Assembly: GCF_003122325.1 (NCBI RefSeq)
Contig: NZ_QFBC01000004.1
Span: forward strand, 124,001 to 188,000
From: Rhizobium album
Lineage (GTDB): Bacteria > Pseudomonadota > Alphaproteobacteria > Rhizobiales > Rhizobiaceae
Length of the DNA stretch: 64,000 nucleotides
Direction of reading: 5' to 3'
The notes beneath the pieces were generated by a model. It saw only the letters and a program-made list of their open reading frames with translations. It was not told the DNA's origin and did not search any database. Shown one piece after another: positions 47,626 through 55,570 of the stretch; position 1 is the first letter of the stretch; the number at the start of each line of letters is the position of its first letter. The translations under genes were made by a program, and so were the position numbers.

Positions 47626-49197
47626 ATGAGCACGTTCGGCGCCTATTTCCGCCTCGCCCGCGTCGGCTGGGTTCTGGTGCGCGAGGGTGTGGTTTCGGCC
47701 CTGCCCTCCGAAGGCATGCCGCCGATGGCGGCGCTGGTGAAATCCTTTGCCGGCCTTTTTGCTCGCAAGCGCCCTTCCGAGGAGCGCAGCGACCGGCTGG
47801 CACGCGCCGTCGAACGGCTAGGGCCGTCCTACGTCAAGATGGGGCAGTTTCTGGCGACCCGGCCGGACGTGGTCGGCGCCGACTTCGCCGATGATCTGGC
47901 CGGCTTGCAGGATCGCATGGCCTTTTTCCCGGTCGCGGCGGCAAAAGCCTCCGTCGAGGGGTCGCTCGGCCGGCCGGTCGACGAGCTTTACAGCCATTTC
48001 GGCGATCCGATCGCCGCAGCCTCTATCGCCCAGGTGCATCCGGGCGAGGTGGAGACACTTGAAGGCAGGCGCAAGGTGGCGATCAAGGTGATCCGCCCTG
48101 GCGTGCGCCAGCGCTTCGGCCATGATATCGAGGTCATGTATCTCGTCGCGCGGGTGCAGGAGACGTTCATTCCTTCATCGCGGCGGCTGCGGCCGCTCGA
48201 GGTCACCCGCACGCTGGAACAGACCACCAAGGTGGAGATGGACCTGCGGCTGGAGGCGGCCGCCCTTTCCGAAATCGCCGAAAACACCGCCAATGACCCC
48301 GGCTTCCGTGTGCCGAAGGTCGATTGGGAGCGCACCGGCCGCGACGTCGTCACCATGGAATGGATCGACGGCATCAAGATGTCGAATGTCGAGGCGCTGC
48401 GAGCCGCCGGACACGACCTCAACCTCATCGCCGACAGGCTGATCCAGTCCTTCCTGCGCCATACGCTGCGCGACGGTTTCTTCCATGCCGACATGCATCC
48501 CGGCAACCTGTTCGTCGATGCCGCCGGCGATATCGTCGCCGTTGACATGGGCATCGTCGGGCGGCTCGGCAAGAAGGAGCGCCGCTTCCTCGCCGAAATC
48601 CTCTACGGCTTCATCACCCGCGATTACCTTCGGGTCGCCGAGGTGCATTTCGAAGCCGGCTACGTACCGGCGCATCACGATGTCGCGAGTTTTGCCCAGG
48701 CGATCCGCGCCATCGGCGAGCCGATCCACGGCCAGCCGGCGGAAACCATCTCCATGGGCAAGCTGCTGACGCTGCTCTTCGAGGTCACCGAACTTTTCGA
48801 CATGGAGACCCGGCCGGAACTGGTGATGCTGCAGAAGACCATGGTGGTGGTCGAAGGCGTCGCCCGCATCCTCAACCCGCGCTTCAACATGTGGAAGGCC
48901 TCCGAACCCGTCGTCGGCGACTGGATCCGCACCAATCTCGGCCCGCAGCGCCTGATGACGGATCTGCGCGACGGGCTGAAAGCCGCCTTCAAACTGGCGG
49001 AAGCCGCACCGGAAATCGCCGCCAAGACCGAAAAAATTTCGCGCGAGATCACGGCGATGAGCGAGAACGGCCTGCGTTTCGACCCGGCGACGGCCGAGGC
49101 GATCGGCAAGTCGGAAGCCCGGCACGGCCGCTCCGGGCGCGTGGCGCTGTGGCTGATCGCGCTGACCCTGCTCTACATCGCCTGGCAGGTCACCTAA
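47626..49197 (+). CDS. ubiB: Ubiquinone biosynthesis protein UbiB (ABC1 atypical kinase/ATPase)
   Basis: Membrane-associated ADCK/ABC1-family ATPase needed for ubiquinone assembly. 523 residues: KxGQ motif region GPSYVKMGQFLATRPDVV (~66-83), AAASIAQVHPGEV (Ala-rich loop), VAIKVIRPG, DGFFHADMHPGNLFVD (catalytic loop), VDMGIVG (metal binding), and a hydrophobic C-terminal helix (VALWLIALTLLYIAWQV). In many rhizobia coaBC follows; here it does not. Confidence 0.95.
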   Translation: MSTFGAYFRLARVGWVLVREGVVSALPSEGMPPMAALVKSFAGLFARKRPSEERSDRLARAVERLGPSYVKMGQFLATRPDVVGADFADDLAGLQDRMAFFPVAAAKASVEGSLGRPVDELYSHFGDPIAAASIAQVHPGEVETLEGRRKVAIKVIRPGVRQRFGHDIEVMYLVARVQETFIPSSRRLRPLEVTRTLEQTTKVEMDLRLEAAALSEIAENTANDPGFRVPKVDWERTGRDVVTMEWIDGIKMSNVEALRAAGHDLNLIADRLIQSFLRHTLRDGFFHADMHPGNLFVDAAGDIVAVDMGIVGRLGKKERRFLAEILYGFITRDYLRVAEVHFEAGYVPAHHDVASFAQAIRAIGEPIHGQPAETISMGKLLTLLFEVTELFDMETRPELVMLQKTMVVVEGVARILNPRFNMWKASEPVVGDWIRTNLGPQRLMTDLRDGLKAAFKLAEAAPEIAAKTEKISREITAMSENGLRFDPATAEAIGKSEARHGRSGRVALWLIALTLLYIAWQVT

Positions 49198-49206
49198 GCT
49201 GGCCGG

Positions 49207-49257
49207 GCTCCCTTCTCCTTTCAGGGAGAAAACGGCCCGACGGGTCGGATGAGGGGG
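49207..49257. repeat. Rhizobial palindromic repeat after ubiB
   Basis: CTCCCTTCTCC...GGGAGAA followed by GGCCCGACGGGTCGGATGAG and GGGGG. It is the inverted counterpart of the unit at 15621-15672. It occupies part of the 245-base gap after ubiB, and no gene is seen there. Confidence 0.65.
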
Positions 49258-49442
49258 CGAGACCCGGCAAGACTTTCCCCCGTAGCCCCCATTCCGCTGC
49301 AGACCGGTTTGGCGCGGCAAATAAAATCCCGGCTCGATGCCTGCAGGCCGTCGCGAAGCGGCTGAACGCTTCCTATATGCTCGCCATCGACGGCCGGGTC
49401 TCACCGGCCGCGACACAACAACAGCGGCCAAAAGGGAGCCCC

Positions 49443-49955
49443 ATGTCCATTTCCGTCTACGATCTCACCGTCCCGGCGTTCCAGCGCGGCCTCGACGTCC
49501 TCTCCCACTATCTCGACAAGATCGAAGCCTATGCGCAGGACAACGGCGTGGATGCCAACGAGTTGCTGGGCGCCCGGCTCGCTCCGGACATGCACCCTTT
49601 TTCCGCGCAGATCCAGCGCGTCACGGACACCTCCAAGAACGCCCTCGGCCGCCTTTCCGGCCAGGAAGCGCCGCGCTTCGAGGACACCGAAACCACCATC
49701 GCCGAATTTCGCGCACGACTGGCCAAGGCGCGTGCCTATTTCGCCACCGTGACGCCGGAAAGCCTTGATGGCAGCGACAGCCGGGAGATCACCGTACCGC
49801 TCGGCCGCACCACCACGAAAGTGTTGTCCGGCAAGGACTATCTGACGAAGTTCGTTTTCCCGAATTTCTATTTCCACATCACCACCGCCCACGGCATTTT
49901 GCGCGCCCGCGGCCTGCCCGTCGGCAAGATGGACTATCTCGGCCCGATCGACTGA
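49443..49955 (+). CDS. DUF1993 family protein
   Basis: 170-residue soluble protein matching the DUF1993 pattern (SISVYDLTVPAFQRGLDVLSHYLDKIEAYA at the start; LTKFVFPNFYFHITTAHGILRARG... GKMDYLG at the end), a DinB-like four-helix fold in known members. Function unknown. AAGGGAG ribosome site before the ATG. Convergent with the tandem-HTH LysR gene, so it is not obviously part of the catabolic cluster beyond it. Confidence 0.8.
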   Translation: MSISVYDLTVPAFQRGLDVLSHYLDKIEAYAQDNGVDANELLGARLAPDMHPFSAQIQRVTDTSKNALGRLSGQEAPRFEDTETTIAEFRARLAKARAYFATVTPESLDGSDSREITVPLGRTTTKVLSGKDYLTKFVFPNFYFHITTAHGILRARGLPVGKMDYLGPID

Positions 49956-49976
49956 CCTGTCCACCCTCCGCAGCGC

Positions 49977-51176
49977 TCAGGCCCGCATGAGGGACAGGAG
50001 TTCCAGCACCTGCCGCTGAAGACCCTGCCCCGTGCGGGCCTTCGGCCAAGCGATCCACAGCGGCAGGCTGTGGGAGGGATGCAAGCTGACCTGCCGGAGT
50101 TCGCCCCCCATCGCCGCCAGCGAAACACTCGGCAGGATGGACAGGAAACCATGACGCCCGACGAGCTTGAGGATGACGGGGATCGAATCGACCTCGACGA
50201 TTTCCAGCCGCCGGCCGCGGCCATGGCCGAGGAGTTCGTCCAGCACCGGGTCGATCTTCTGCCGGAGGCCACTGCGCAGGCTGGGGATCGCCACCGGATG
50301 ACGAAGCAGCAAGGCCGTCAGCGCCGCCGGATCGTCGAGGCGGACGCCGTCCATTTCCGACGCCCGGCCGACGAGGGCCAGCGGCGAGGCTGAGAGCAGC
50401 CGGCCGTCGAGATCGTCCGGCAGGGTTTCGACATCGAGCAGGACGACGTCGAACAGGCCGCGTCGCAGGCTGTTCAGCAGTTCCTCGGCGATCATCGAGG
50501 AAATGAACACCGGCTGGCGCGGATGGGCAAGCCGCCACCCCGCCGCCAGGTCGGCGAGGAAATCGGCGATCTGGCTGTCCGGCCCGAGCGGGATGACCGA
50601 GCCGATGCGCACCACCGTTTCGGTACGGCGGAAACGTTCGTCGGCGGCATTGGTCAGGTCGTGCCAGAGCCGTTCGATGCGCCGGATGATGTCGACGGCA
50701 CGCTCGCCGGTTCGCGTCGGCGCCGCACCGCTGCGACCACGCTCCAGCACCGCATAACCCAGGACCGCCTCGACATGGGCGATCTGCCGCGTCAACTGCG
50801 GCTGGCCAAGACCGAGTTCGCGCGCCGCGGCGCGGATGCTGCCGATGCGCGCTACATGCAGAAGGCGGATCAGCGCGTCGAAACTCAGCATCTTGCCGGC
50901 AAGGGCTGCAACGCCGGGCGCCGGCCGGCCGTCGGCAATGAACAGCTCCGCGGCCAGATTGCTGAGTTCCTTCAATCTCGGCAGCAGGCGGCTGCCTTCG
51001 AGCGTCAGCATCAAGGAGGAGCCGGTTTTCTGCACCAGCGGCATGGCAAGCTCGGCCTCCATCCGGCGGATCGCGGCGGCAACCGAAGCCGGCGGGCGGG
51101 AGAGCGCCCGTGCCGTGGCCCGCAGGTTCTTCAGCTCCAGAACGATCGTCGTAGCAAGCACCGTCGCCGTGTCCAT
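49977..51176 (-). CDS. LysR-type regulator with two tandem HTH domains
   Basis: 399 residues from ATG 51176 (an ATG at 51212 is also open). Residues ~5-65 look like a LysR winged helix (ARALSRPPASVAAAIRRMEA, then LTLEGSRLL). Residues ~100-160 are a second, more canonical one (SIRAAARELGLGQPQLTRQI, then PTRTGERAV). The effector-binding domain spans ~186-395. Typical LysR proteins are ~300 residues with one HTH. It is divergent from the lyase operon at 51286, with a palindrome in the 109-base gap, and is its likely regulator. Effector unknown; a histidine betaine or pathway intermediate is an inference. Confidence 0.85.
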   Translation of the reverse strand: MDTATVLATTIVLELKNLRATARALSRPPASVAAAIRRMEAELAMPLVQKTGSSLMLTLEGSRLLPRLKELSNLAAELFIADGRPAPGVAALAGKMLSFDALIRLLHVARIGSIRAAARELGLGQPQLTRQIAHVEAVLGYAVLERGRSGAAPTRTGERAVDIIRRIERLWHDLTNAADERFRRTETVVRIGSVIPLGPDSQIADFLADLAAGWRLAHPRQPVFISSMIAEELLNSLRRGLFDVVLLDVETLPDDLDGRLLSASPLALVGRASEMDGVRLDDPAALTALLLRHPVAIPSLRSGLRQKIDPVLDELLGHGRGRRLEIVEVDSIPVILKLVGRHGFLSILPSVSLAAMGGELRQVSLHPSHSLPLWIAWPKARTGQGLQRQVLELLSLMRA

Positions 51177-51224
51177 GATCGCGCTTTCGCCTTGGTTTTG
51201 TTGCCACATCATCCGTTCATGATT

Positions 51225-51236
51225 TGGGATATCCCA
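51225..51236. promoter_or_regulatory. Candidate LysR operator palindrome
   Basis: The perfect 12-bp palindrome TGGGATATCCCA lies between the divergent LysR gene and the lyase operon, 50 bases before the lyase start. It resembles the core of a LysR box (T-N10/11-A with dyad symmetry). Confidence 0.45.
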
Positions 51237-51285
51237 CAGACGGGGATGTTTGAATAGTGTTCGCGAAGCAGGAGACGACCAAAGC

Positions 51286-52869
51286 ATGACAGGCCCCCAT
51301 CCCACCATCGAACTGACCGGCCAGCCGCTCGGCTTTGCCGAGCTAATGGAGATCGGTGCCGGCCGCATCCTGCCCGTCGCATCGCCCGCCGGCATGGCGC
51401 GGGTGGAGATGGCGCGCGGCATTCTCGAAGAGGCGATTGCCAGGGGCGTGCCGGTCTACGGCTCCACCACCGGCGTCGGCGCGATGAAGGATGTCGAGTG
51501 GTCGCCCGACGAACTCGATGCATTCAATCTCGGCCTGGTGCGGGCCCATCATTTCGGCACAGGTTCGCCCTTTCCCTGCTCGGTGGTGCGCAACGCCATG
51601 GCAATCCGCGTCAACACGGCATTGACCGGTTACGTCGGCTGCTCGACGGACCTGGTGGAAGCCTACCTCGACCTGCTTGCCGCCGACGTCATTCCGGTGG
51701 TGCGCCGCACCGGCTCCATCGGCTGCGCCGATATCGGCCTGATGGGCCAGATCGGCGCGGTGCTGACCGGCGTCGGCGAAGCCCGTTTCCGGGGTGAGCG
51801 CATGTCGGCCGAAGCGGCCTTCCTGGCCGCCGGTCTTGCGCCGCTGCGCATGGCGCCGCGCGACAGCCTTGCCTCGCTCAGCGTCAACGCCGTGAGTTTT
51901 GCCGCCGCGGCGGAGGCGACCCGCGACGCGGCCACCGCCATCCGAATGATGCTGGCGACGGCGCTGATGTCGGCCGGTGCGCTCGGCGCCTCGCGCCACC
52001 CATGGCAGGCGGTCGTGCATGTCGGCACGGCACGGGAAGCGCTGATCGGCTCCTGGCTCTGCCGCGCCGCGGACGACTGGGACTGGCCGGTCGCGACCCA
52101 CATCCAGGACCCGCTCAGCCTGCGGATGATCGCCCAGGTTTTCGGCGCCGTGTTCGAAAGCCTTCTGACCGCCGGCCACAAGATCCTCGCCGCCACCGGC
52201 CGCTCCGACGACAATCCCGTCGTCGTCGAGGGCAAGGTCCTGACCTCAGGCGGCTCATTGCCGCTCGACGTCACCATCCTGCTCGAAGCCGCTGCCATCT
52301 GCATGGCGCATGCGGCCCGTAACTCCTTCAACCGCTGCGTCCTGCTCGGCAACGGCCAGCGGCGCAACCTGCCGGTCAACCTGGTGCCGGAAGGCCGCAT
52401 CGCCACCGGCTTCGGCCCGGTGATCAAGCTCGCCGGCGAGATTTTTTCGCGCGTATTGTCGATGTCCAATCCGGTCTCGGCGCAGTCGCTGGTCGTGGCC
52501 TCCGGCATGGAGGATGAGGCTGCCTTCCTGCCGCTGGTGATCGAGCGTTTTGGCCGACAGGTGGAAGCGGTCAAGCGCCTCTCGGCGCTGGAGGCCCTGC
52601 TTTCGGCCCAGGCGATGGATATTCTCGGCGACAAGCCCGGCGGCGTGCCGAAGATGCTCTACGACATCGTGCGCAAGCATGCGGATTTTTACGTCGTCGA
52701 CCGGCCGCTTTCTTCCGAGGTGGAAGCGATCGAGGAGGAACTGTCTTCGGAGCGTGTCGTCGGAGATCTCGCCGCTCAGGTGCCGATCGCCTCCATCGAC
52801 GATTTTTTCGCGCTTTGCCCCCATCCACGCGACAACAGCCAGCGTCTGCCGGACGCGCTGTCCGCCTGA
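51286..52869 (+). CDS. HAL/PAL-family lyase lacking the MIO triad; probable ergothionase-type trimethylammonia-lyase
   Basis: 527 residues with the aromatic-amino-acid lyase fold throughout: VYGSTTGVG (Tyr58, equivalent to HAL Tyr53), RAHHFGTG, DSLASLSVNAVSF, IQDPLSLRMIAQVFGA (Arg280, as HAL Arg283) and TSGGSLPLDV. At the MIO position, where HAL/PAL read GSxGASGDLxPL, this protein reads GSIGCADIGLMG (Cys147-Ala148-Asp149), so the Ala-Ser-Gly-derived cofactor cannot form. Ergothionases eliminate trimethylamine from ergothioneine without MIO, which fits. AGGAG precedes ATG 51286. First gene of a five-gene set; the product would be (S-methyl)thiourocanate. Alternative: another betaine lyase, e.g. 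on hercynine. Confidence 0.75.
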   Translation: MTGPHPTIELTGQPLGFAELMEIGAGRILPVASPAGMARVEMARGILEEAIARGVPVYGSTTGVGAMKDVEWSPDELDAFNLGLVRAHHFGTGSPFPCSVVRNAMAIRVNTALTGYVGCSTDLVEAYLDLLAADVIPVVRRTGSIGCADIGLMGQIGAVLTGVGEARFRGERMSAEAAFLAAGLAPLRMAPRDSLASLSVNAVSFAAAAEATRDAATAIRMMLATALMSAGALGASRHPWQAVVHVGTAREALIGSWLCRAADDWDWPVATHIQDPLSLRMIAQVFGAVFESLLTAGHKILAATGRSDDNPVVVEGKVLTSGGSLPLDVTILLEAAAICMAHAARNSFNRCVLLGNGQRRNLPVNLVPEGRIATGFGPVIKLAGEIFSRVLSMSNPVSAQSLVVASGMEDEAAFLPLVIERFGRQVEAVKRLSALEALLSAQAMDILGDKPGGVPKMLYDIVRKHADFYVVDRPLSSEVEAIEEELSSERVVGDLAAQVPIASIDDFFALCPHPRDNSQRLPDALSA

Positions 52870-52899
52870 GCCTTCGAACCCGGGAAAAAGAGGAAGACC

Positions 52900-54276
52900 A
52901 TGGCTGATTTCGATCTGGTTCTGAAAGGCACGGTGGTCCTGCCCGACCGTGTGGTCGAATCCGGTTATGTCGCCGTCAGCGGCGGCAAGATTTCCGAGGT
53001 CGGCCAGGGTGTCGCCCCCGCGGCGAAGGAGTGCCACGATCTCGGCGCCGCCTTGATCCTGCCGGGCGCCATCGACGCCCAGGTGCACTCGCTGTCGCAG
53101 AAGAACCAGGAGGATTTCATCTGGTCGACGCGCTCGGCGGCCGCCGGCGGCGTGACGACCATCGTCGACATGCCTTATGACGAGGGCAACCTGGTCTGTT
53201 CGGCCGAAGCGGTGAAAAAGAAGGTCGATCACGCCGGCCCGCAGGCCCGCGTCGACTTTGCGCTCTACGGCACGATCGATCCGGAGGAAGGTCCGGCGCG
53301 CATCGCCGAGATGGTGGCGGCCGGGGTTTCCGCCTTCAAATTTTCCACCTTCGGCACCGACCCGAAACGGTTCCCGCGCATTCCCCCCGCGCTGCTCGAC
53401 GCCTGTTTTGCGGCGATAGCCCCGACCGGCCTGACCGCCGGCGTCCACAACGAGGACGACGAGGCGGTGCATGCCTACATGGCGAAGGTGAAAAGATCGG
53501 GCATCACCGACTGGCGCGCCCACGGCCTGTCGCGGCCGCCGATCACCGAACTTTTGGCCATGCACACCATCTTCGAGACCGGCGCGCAGACCGGTTGCCC
53601 CTCGCATGTGGTGCATTGCTCGCTCGGCCGCGGTTACGACATCGCCCATGCCTATCGCCGCGACGGTTTCGAGGCGACGGTGGAATGCTGCATCCACTAC
53701 CTGACGCTGGACGAAGAAAACGACGTCAGGCGCCTGGGCGGCAAGGCCAAGATCAACCCGCCCATCCGCCCGCGCGCCGAGGTCGAAACTTTGTGGCGCA
53801 AGGTCAGCGAAGGCAAGGTCTGGCTGGTTTCGACCGACCATGTCAGCTGGTCGGAAGAGCGCAAGACCAACCCGGACATGCTGGCCAACTCCTCCGGCGT
53901 GCCGGGTTTGGAAGTCATGGTGCCGCTCTTCGTCAAGGGTGCGCTGGAACGCGGCATTCCGCTGTTCTGGGCGGCGCGGTTGATGGCTGAGAATCCGGCT
54001 AAACATTTCCGCCTTGACCACGTCAAGGGTGCGCTCACCCCCGGCAGGGACGCCGATATCACCGTGTTGACGCCGGAGGAGACGGTCTACGATGCCGCCG
54101 CCAGCGGCCACAATATCGTCGGCTGGAGCCCCTATAACGGCATCCGCCTGCCCTACCGGGTCTCCGGAACCTATCTGCGCGGCAAGCTCGCTTTCGACGG
54201 CAGCAAGGTGCTGGCCGAGCCGGGGACCGGCGCCTTCGTCCGCCCGCCGCTCCGCCACGTTCTGGCCGGAGCATGA
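52900..54276 (+). CDS. Cyclic amidohydrolase (hydantoinase family), probable hydantoin-5-propionate hydrolase
   Basis: 458-residue amidohydrolase-superfamily enzyme. Metal-site residues line up with D-hydantoinases: His63, Lys147 (AGVSAFKFST, carbamylated Lys), His183 (GVHNEDDEA), His239 (SHVVHCS) and Asp313 (STDHVSW). The first His of the usual DxHxH is Gln61 (IDAQVH), a variant also found in some dihydroorotase-like enzymes. In this context ring opening of hydantoin-5-propionate to N-carbamoyl-glutamate is proposed. It starts 30 bases after the lyase and 4 bases before the M20 gene. A general dihydropyrimidinase or allantoinase is less likely given the neighbours. Confidence 0.8.
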   Translation: MADFDLVLKGTVVLPDRVVESGYVAVSGGKISEVGQGVAPAAKECHDLGAALILPGAIDAQVHSLSQKNQEDFIWSTRSAAAGGVTTIVDMPYDEGNLVCSAEAVKKKVDHAGPQARVDFALYGTIDPEEGPARIAEMVAAGVSAFKFSTFGTDPKRFPRIPPALLDACFAAIAPTGLTAGVHNEDDEAVHAYMAKVKRSGITDWRAHGLSRPPITELLAMHTIFETGAQTGCPSHVVHCSLGRGYDIAHAYRRDGFEATVECCIHYLTLDEENDVRRLGGKAKINPPIRPRAEVETLWRKVSEGKVWLVSTDHVSWSEERKTNPDMLANSSGVPGLEVMVPLFVKGALERGIPLFWAARLMAENPAKHFRLDHVKGALTPGRDADITVLTPEETVYDAAASGHNIVGWSPYNGIRLPYRVSGTYLRGKLAFDGSKVLAEPGTGAFVRPPLRHVLAGA

Positions 54277-54280
54277 GCCG

Positions 54281-55570
54281 ATGAGCCGCAACCTGCCTGT
54301 CGATGCCGACCGTATCGCCGAAGACATCGATGCGCTGGCGGCGATCACCGAGGAAGGCCACCCCTATACCCGTCGCGCCTTCTCGCCGCTGTTCCTCAAG
54401 GGCCGCGCCTATATCGAAGCGCGGATGAAGGCGGCGGGCCTCGAAACCCGTATCGATGCCGGCGGCAACCTCATCGGCCTTCGTCGCGGCCGGAACCCGG
54501 CGCTCGGCACCATCATGCTCGGCTCGCATTCCGACACGGTACCGAATGGTGGTCGCTTCGACGGCGTTGCCGGCGTCATTGCCGCGCTGGAGGTCGCCCG
54601 TGCCCTCGAAGACCAGGGCACGGCGCTGAACCACAATCTGGAGATCGTCGATTTCCTGGCGGAAGAAGTGTCGCCTTTCGGCGTTTCCTGCGTCGGCAGC
54701 CGTGGCATGACCGGGCAGCTCCCCGATGCCTGGCTCGGCCGCACCGCGGAGGGCCGCACGCTGCACCAGGCGATCATCGACATGGGCGGCAATGCCGGCG
54801 TGCTGGCGCGGCAATCCCGCCCCGACATTGCCGGTTTCCTGGAACTGCATATCGAGCAGGGACCGATCCTGGAGATGGAAGGCCGCGATATCGGCGTGGT
54901 CACCGCGATTGCCGGCATCACCCGCATCGAGGTGACCATCGAGGGCCGCGCCGACCATGCCGGCACGACGCCGATGACCGGCCGGGCCGATGCGCTCGTC
55001 GCCGCCTCGCAACTTGTGCTCGACATCCGCCAGGCCGCCACCAGTCTCGGCACCGGCCGGGCCACCCATTTCACCGCAACGGTCGGCGAATTCCGCATCG
55101 AGCCGAATGCCGCCAACGTCGTGCCGTCGAAGGTGGTGCTCTTGATCGATGCCCGCGCCGAACTGCGCGACGACATGTTGACCTTCATGCGCTGGCTGGA
55201 CGAGACCGCCAAGCGGATTTCTGACGATTACGGCGTGTCCGTGCTGCCGCCGGTAACGATCTCCGACAATCAGCCGACACCCGGTCACCCGGACCTGCTC
55301 ACCATCCTCGACCGCGCCGCCGATTCGGTCGGCGCCAGCCATCGCCGCATGGCCTCGGGGGCCGGCCACGACACCGCCTGGATCGCCAAGGTGGCGCCGG
55401 CGGCGATGATCTTCGTGCCGTGCAAGGACGGCCGCAGCCACTCCGCCGACGAATGGGCGGAGAACGACGACATAGCGCTCGGCGCGGCGGTGCTTTTGCG
55501 CGCCACGCTGGCCATGGATGAACTTCTGCCCACACTTCAGGAGAACCGGAATGGGACGCATACTCGTTGA
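54281..55570 (+). CDS. M20 family N-carbamoyl-L-amino-acid amidohydrolase (HyuC/allantoate amidohydrolase-like)
   Basis: 429-residue dinuclear-metal amidohydrolase. The M20 set is complete: GSHSDTVPNGGRFDG (His83, Asp94), LAEEVSPFG (catalytic Glu128, Glu129), ELHIEQGP (His190), DHAGTTPM in the lid domain, SGAGHDT, and GRSHSADEWA near the C-terminus (last His ligand). The family hydrolyses N-carbamoyl amino acids, allantoate or ureidoglycolate. With the hydantoinase it would convert N-carbamoyl-L-glutamate to glutamate, CO2 and ammonia. Start ATG 54281; its 3' end overlaps the DUF917 gene by 20 bases. Confidence 0.85.
   Translation: MSRNLPVDADRIAEDIDALAAITEEGHPYTRRAFSPLFLKGRAYIEARMKAAGLETRIDAGGNLIGLRRGRNPALGTIMLGSHSDTVPNGGRFDGVAGVIAALEVARALEDQGTALNHNLEIVDFLAEEVSPFGVSCVGSRGMTGQLPDAWLGRTAEGRTLHQAIIDMGGNAGVLARQSRPDIAGFLELHIEQGPILEMEGRDIGVVTAIAGITRIEVTIEGRADHAGTTPMTGRADALVAASQLVLDIRQAATSLGTGRATHFTATVGEFRIEPNAANVVPSKVVLLIDARAELRDDMLTFMRWLDETAKRISDDYGVSVLPPVTISDNQPTPGHPDLLTILDRAADSVGASHRRMASGAGHDTAWIAKVAPAAMIFVPCKDGRSHSADEWAENDDIALGAAVLLRATLAMDELLPTLQENRNGTHTR

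Noticed and set aside
51286-52869. Histidine or phenylalanine ammonia-lyase
   Set aside because: The MIO-forming Ala-Ser-Gly triad is missing, so primary-amine elimination by the known mechanism is not expected.
52255-54348. 697-codon minus-strand frame opposite the lyase and hydantoinase genes
   Set aside because: Another antisense shadow; it spans two well-supported genes and shows no domain.
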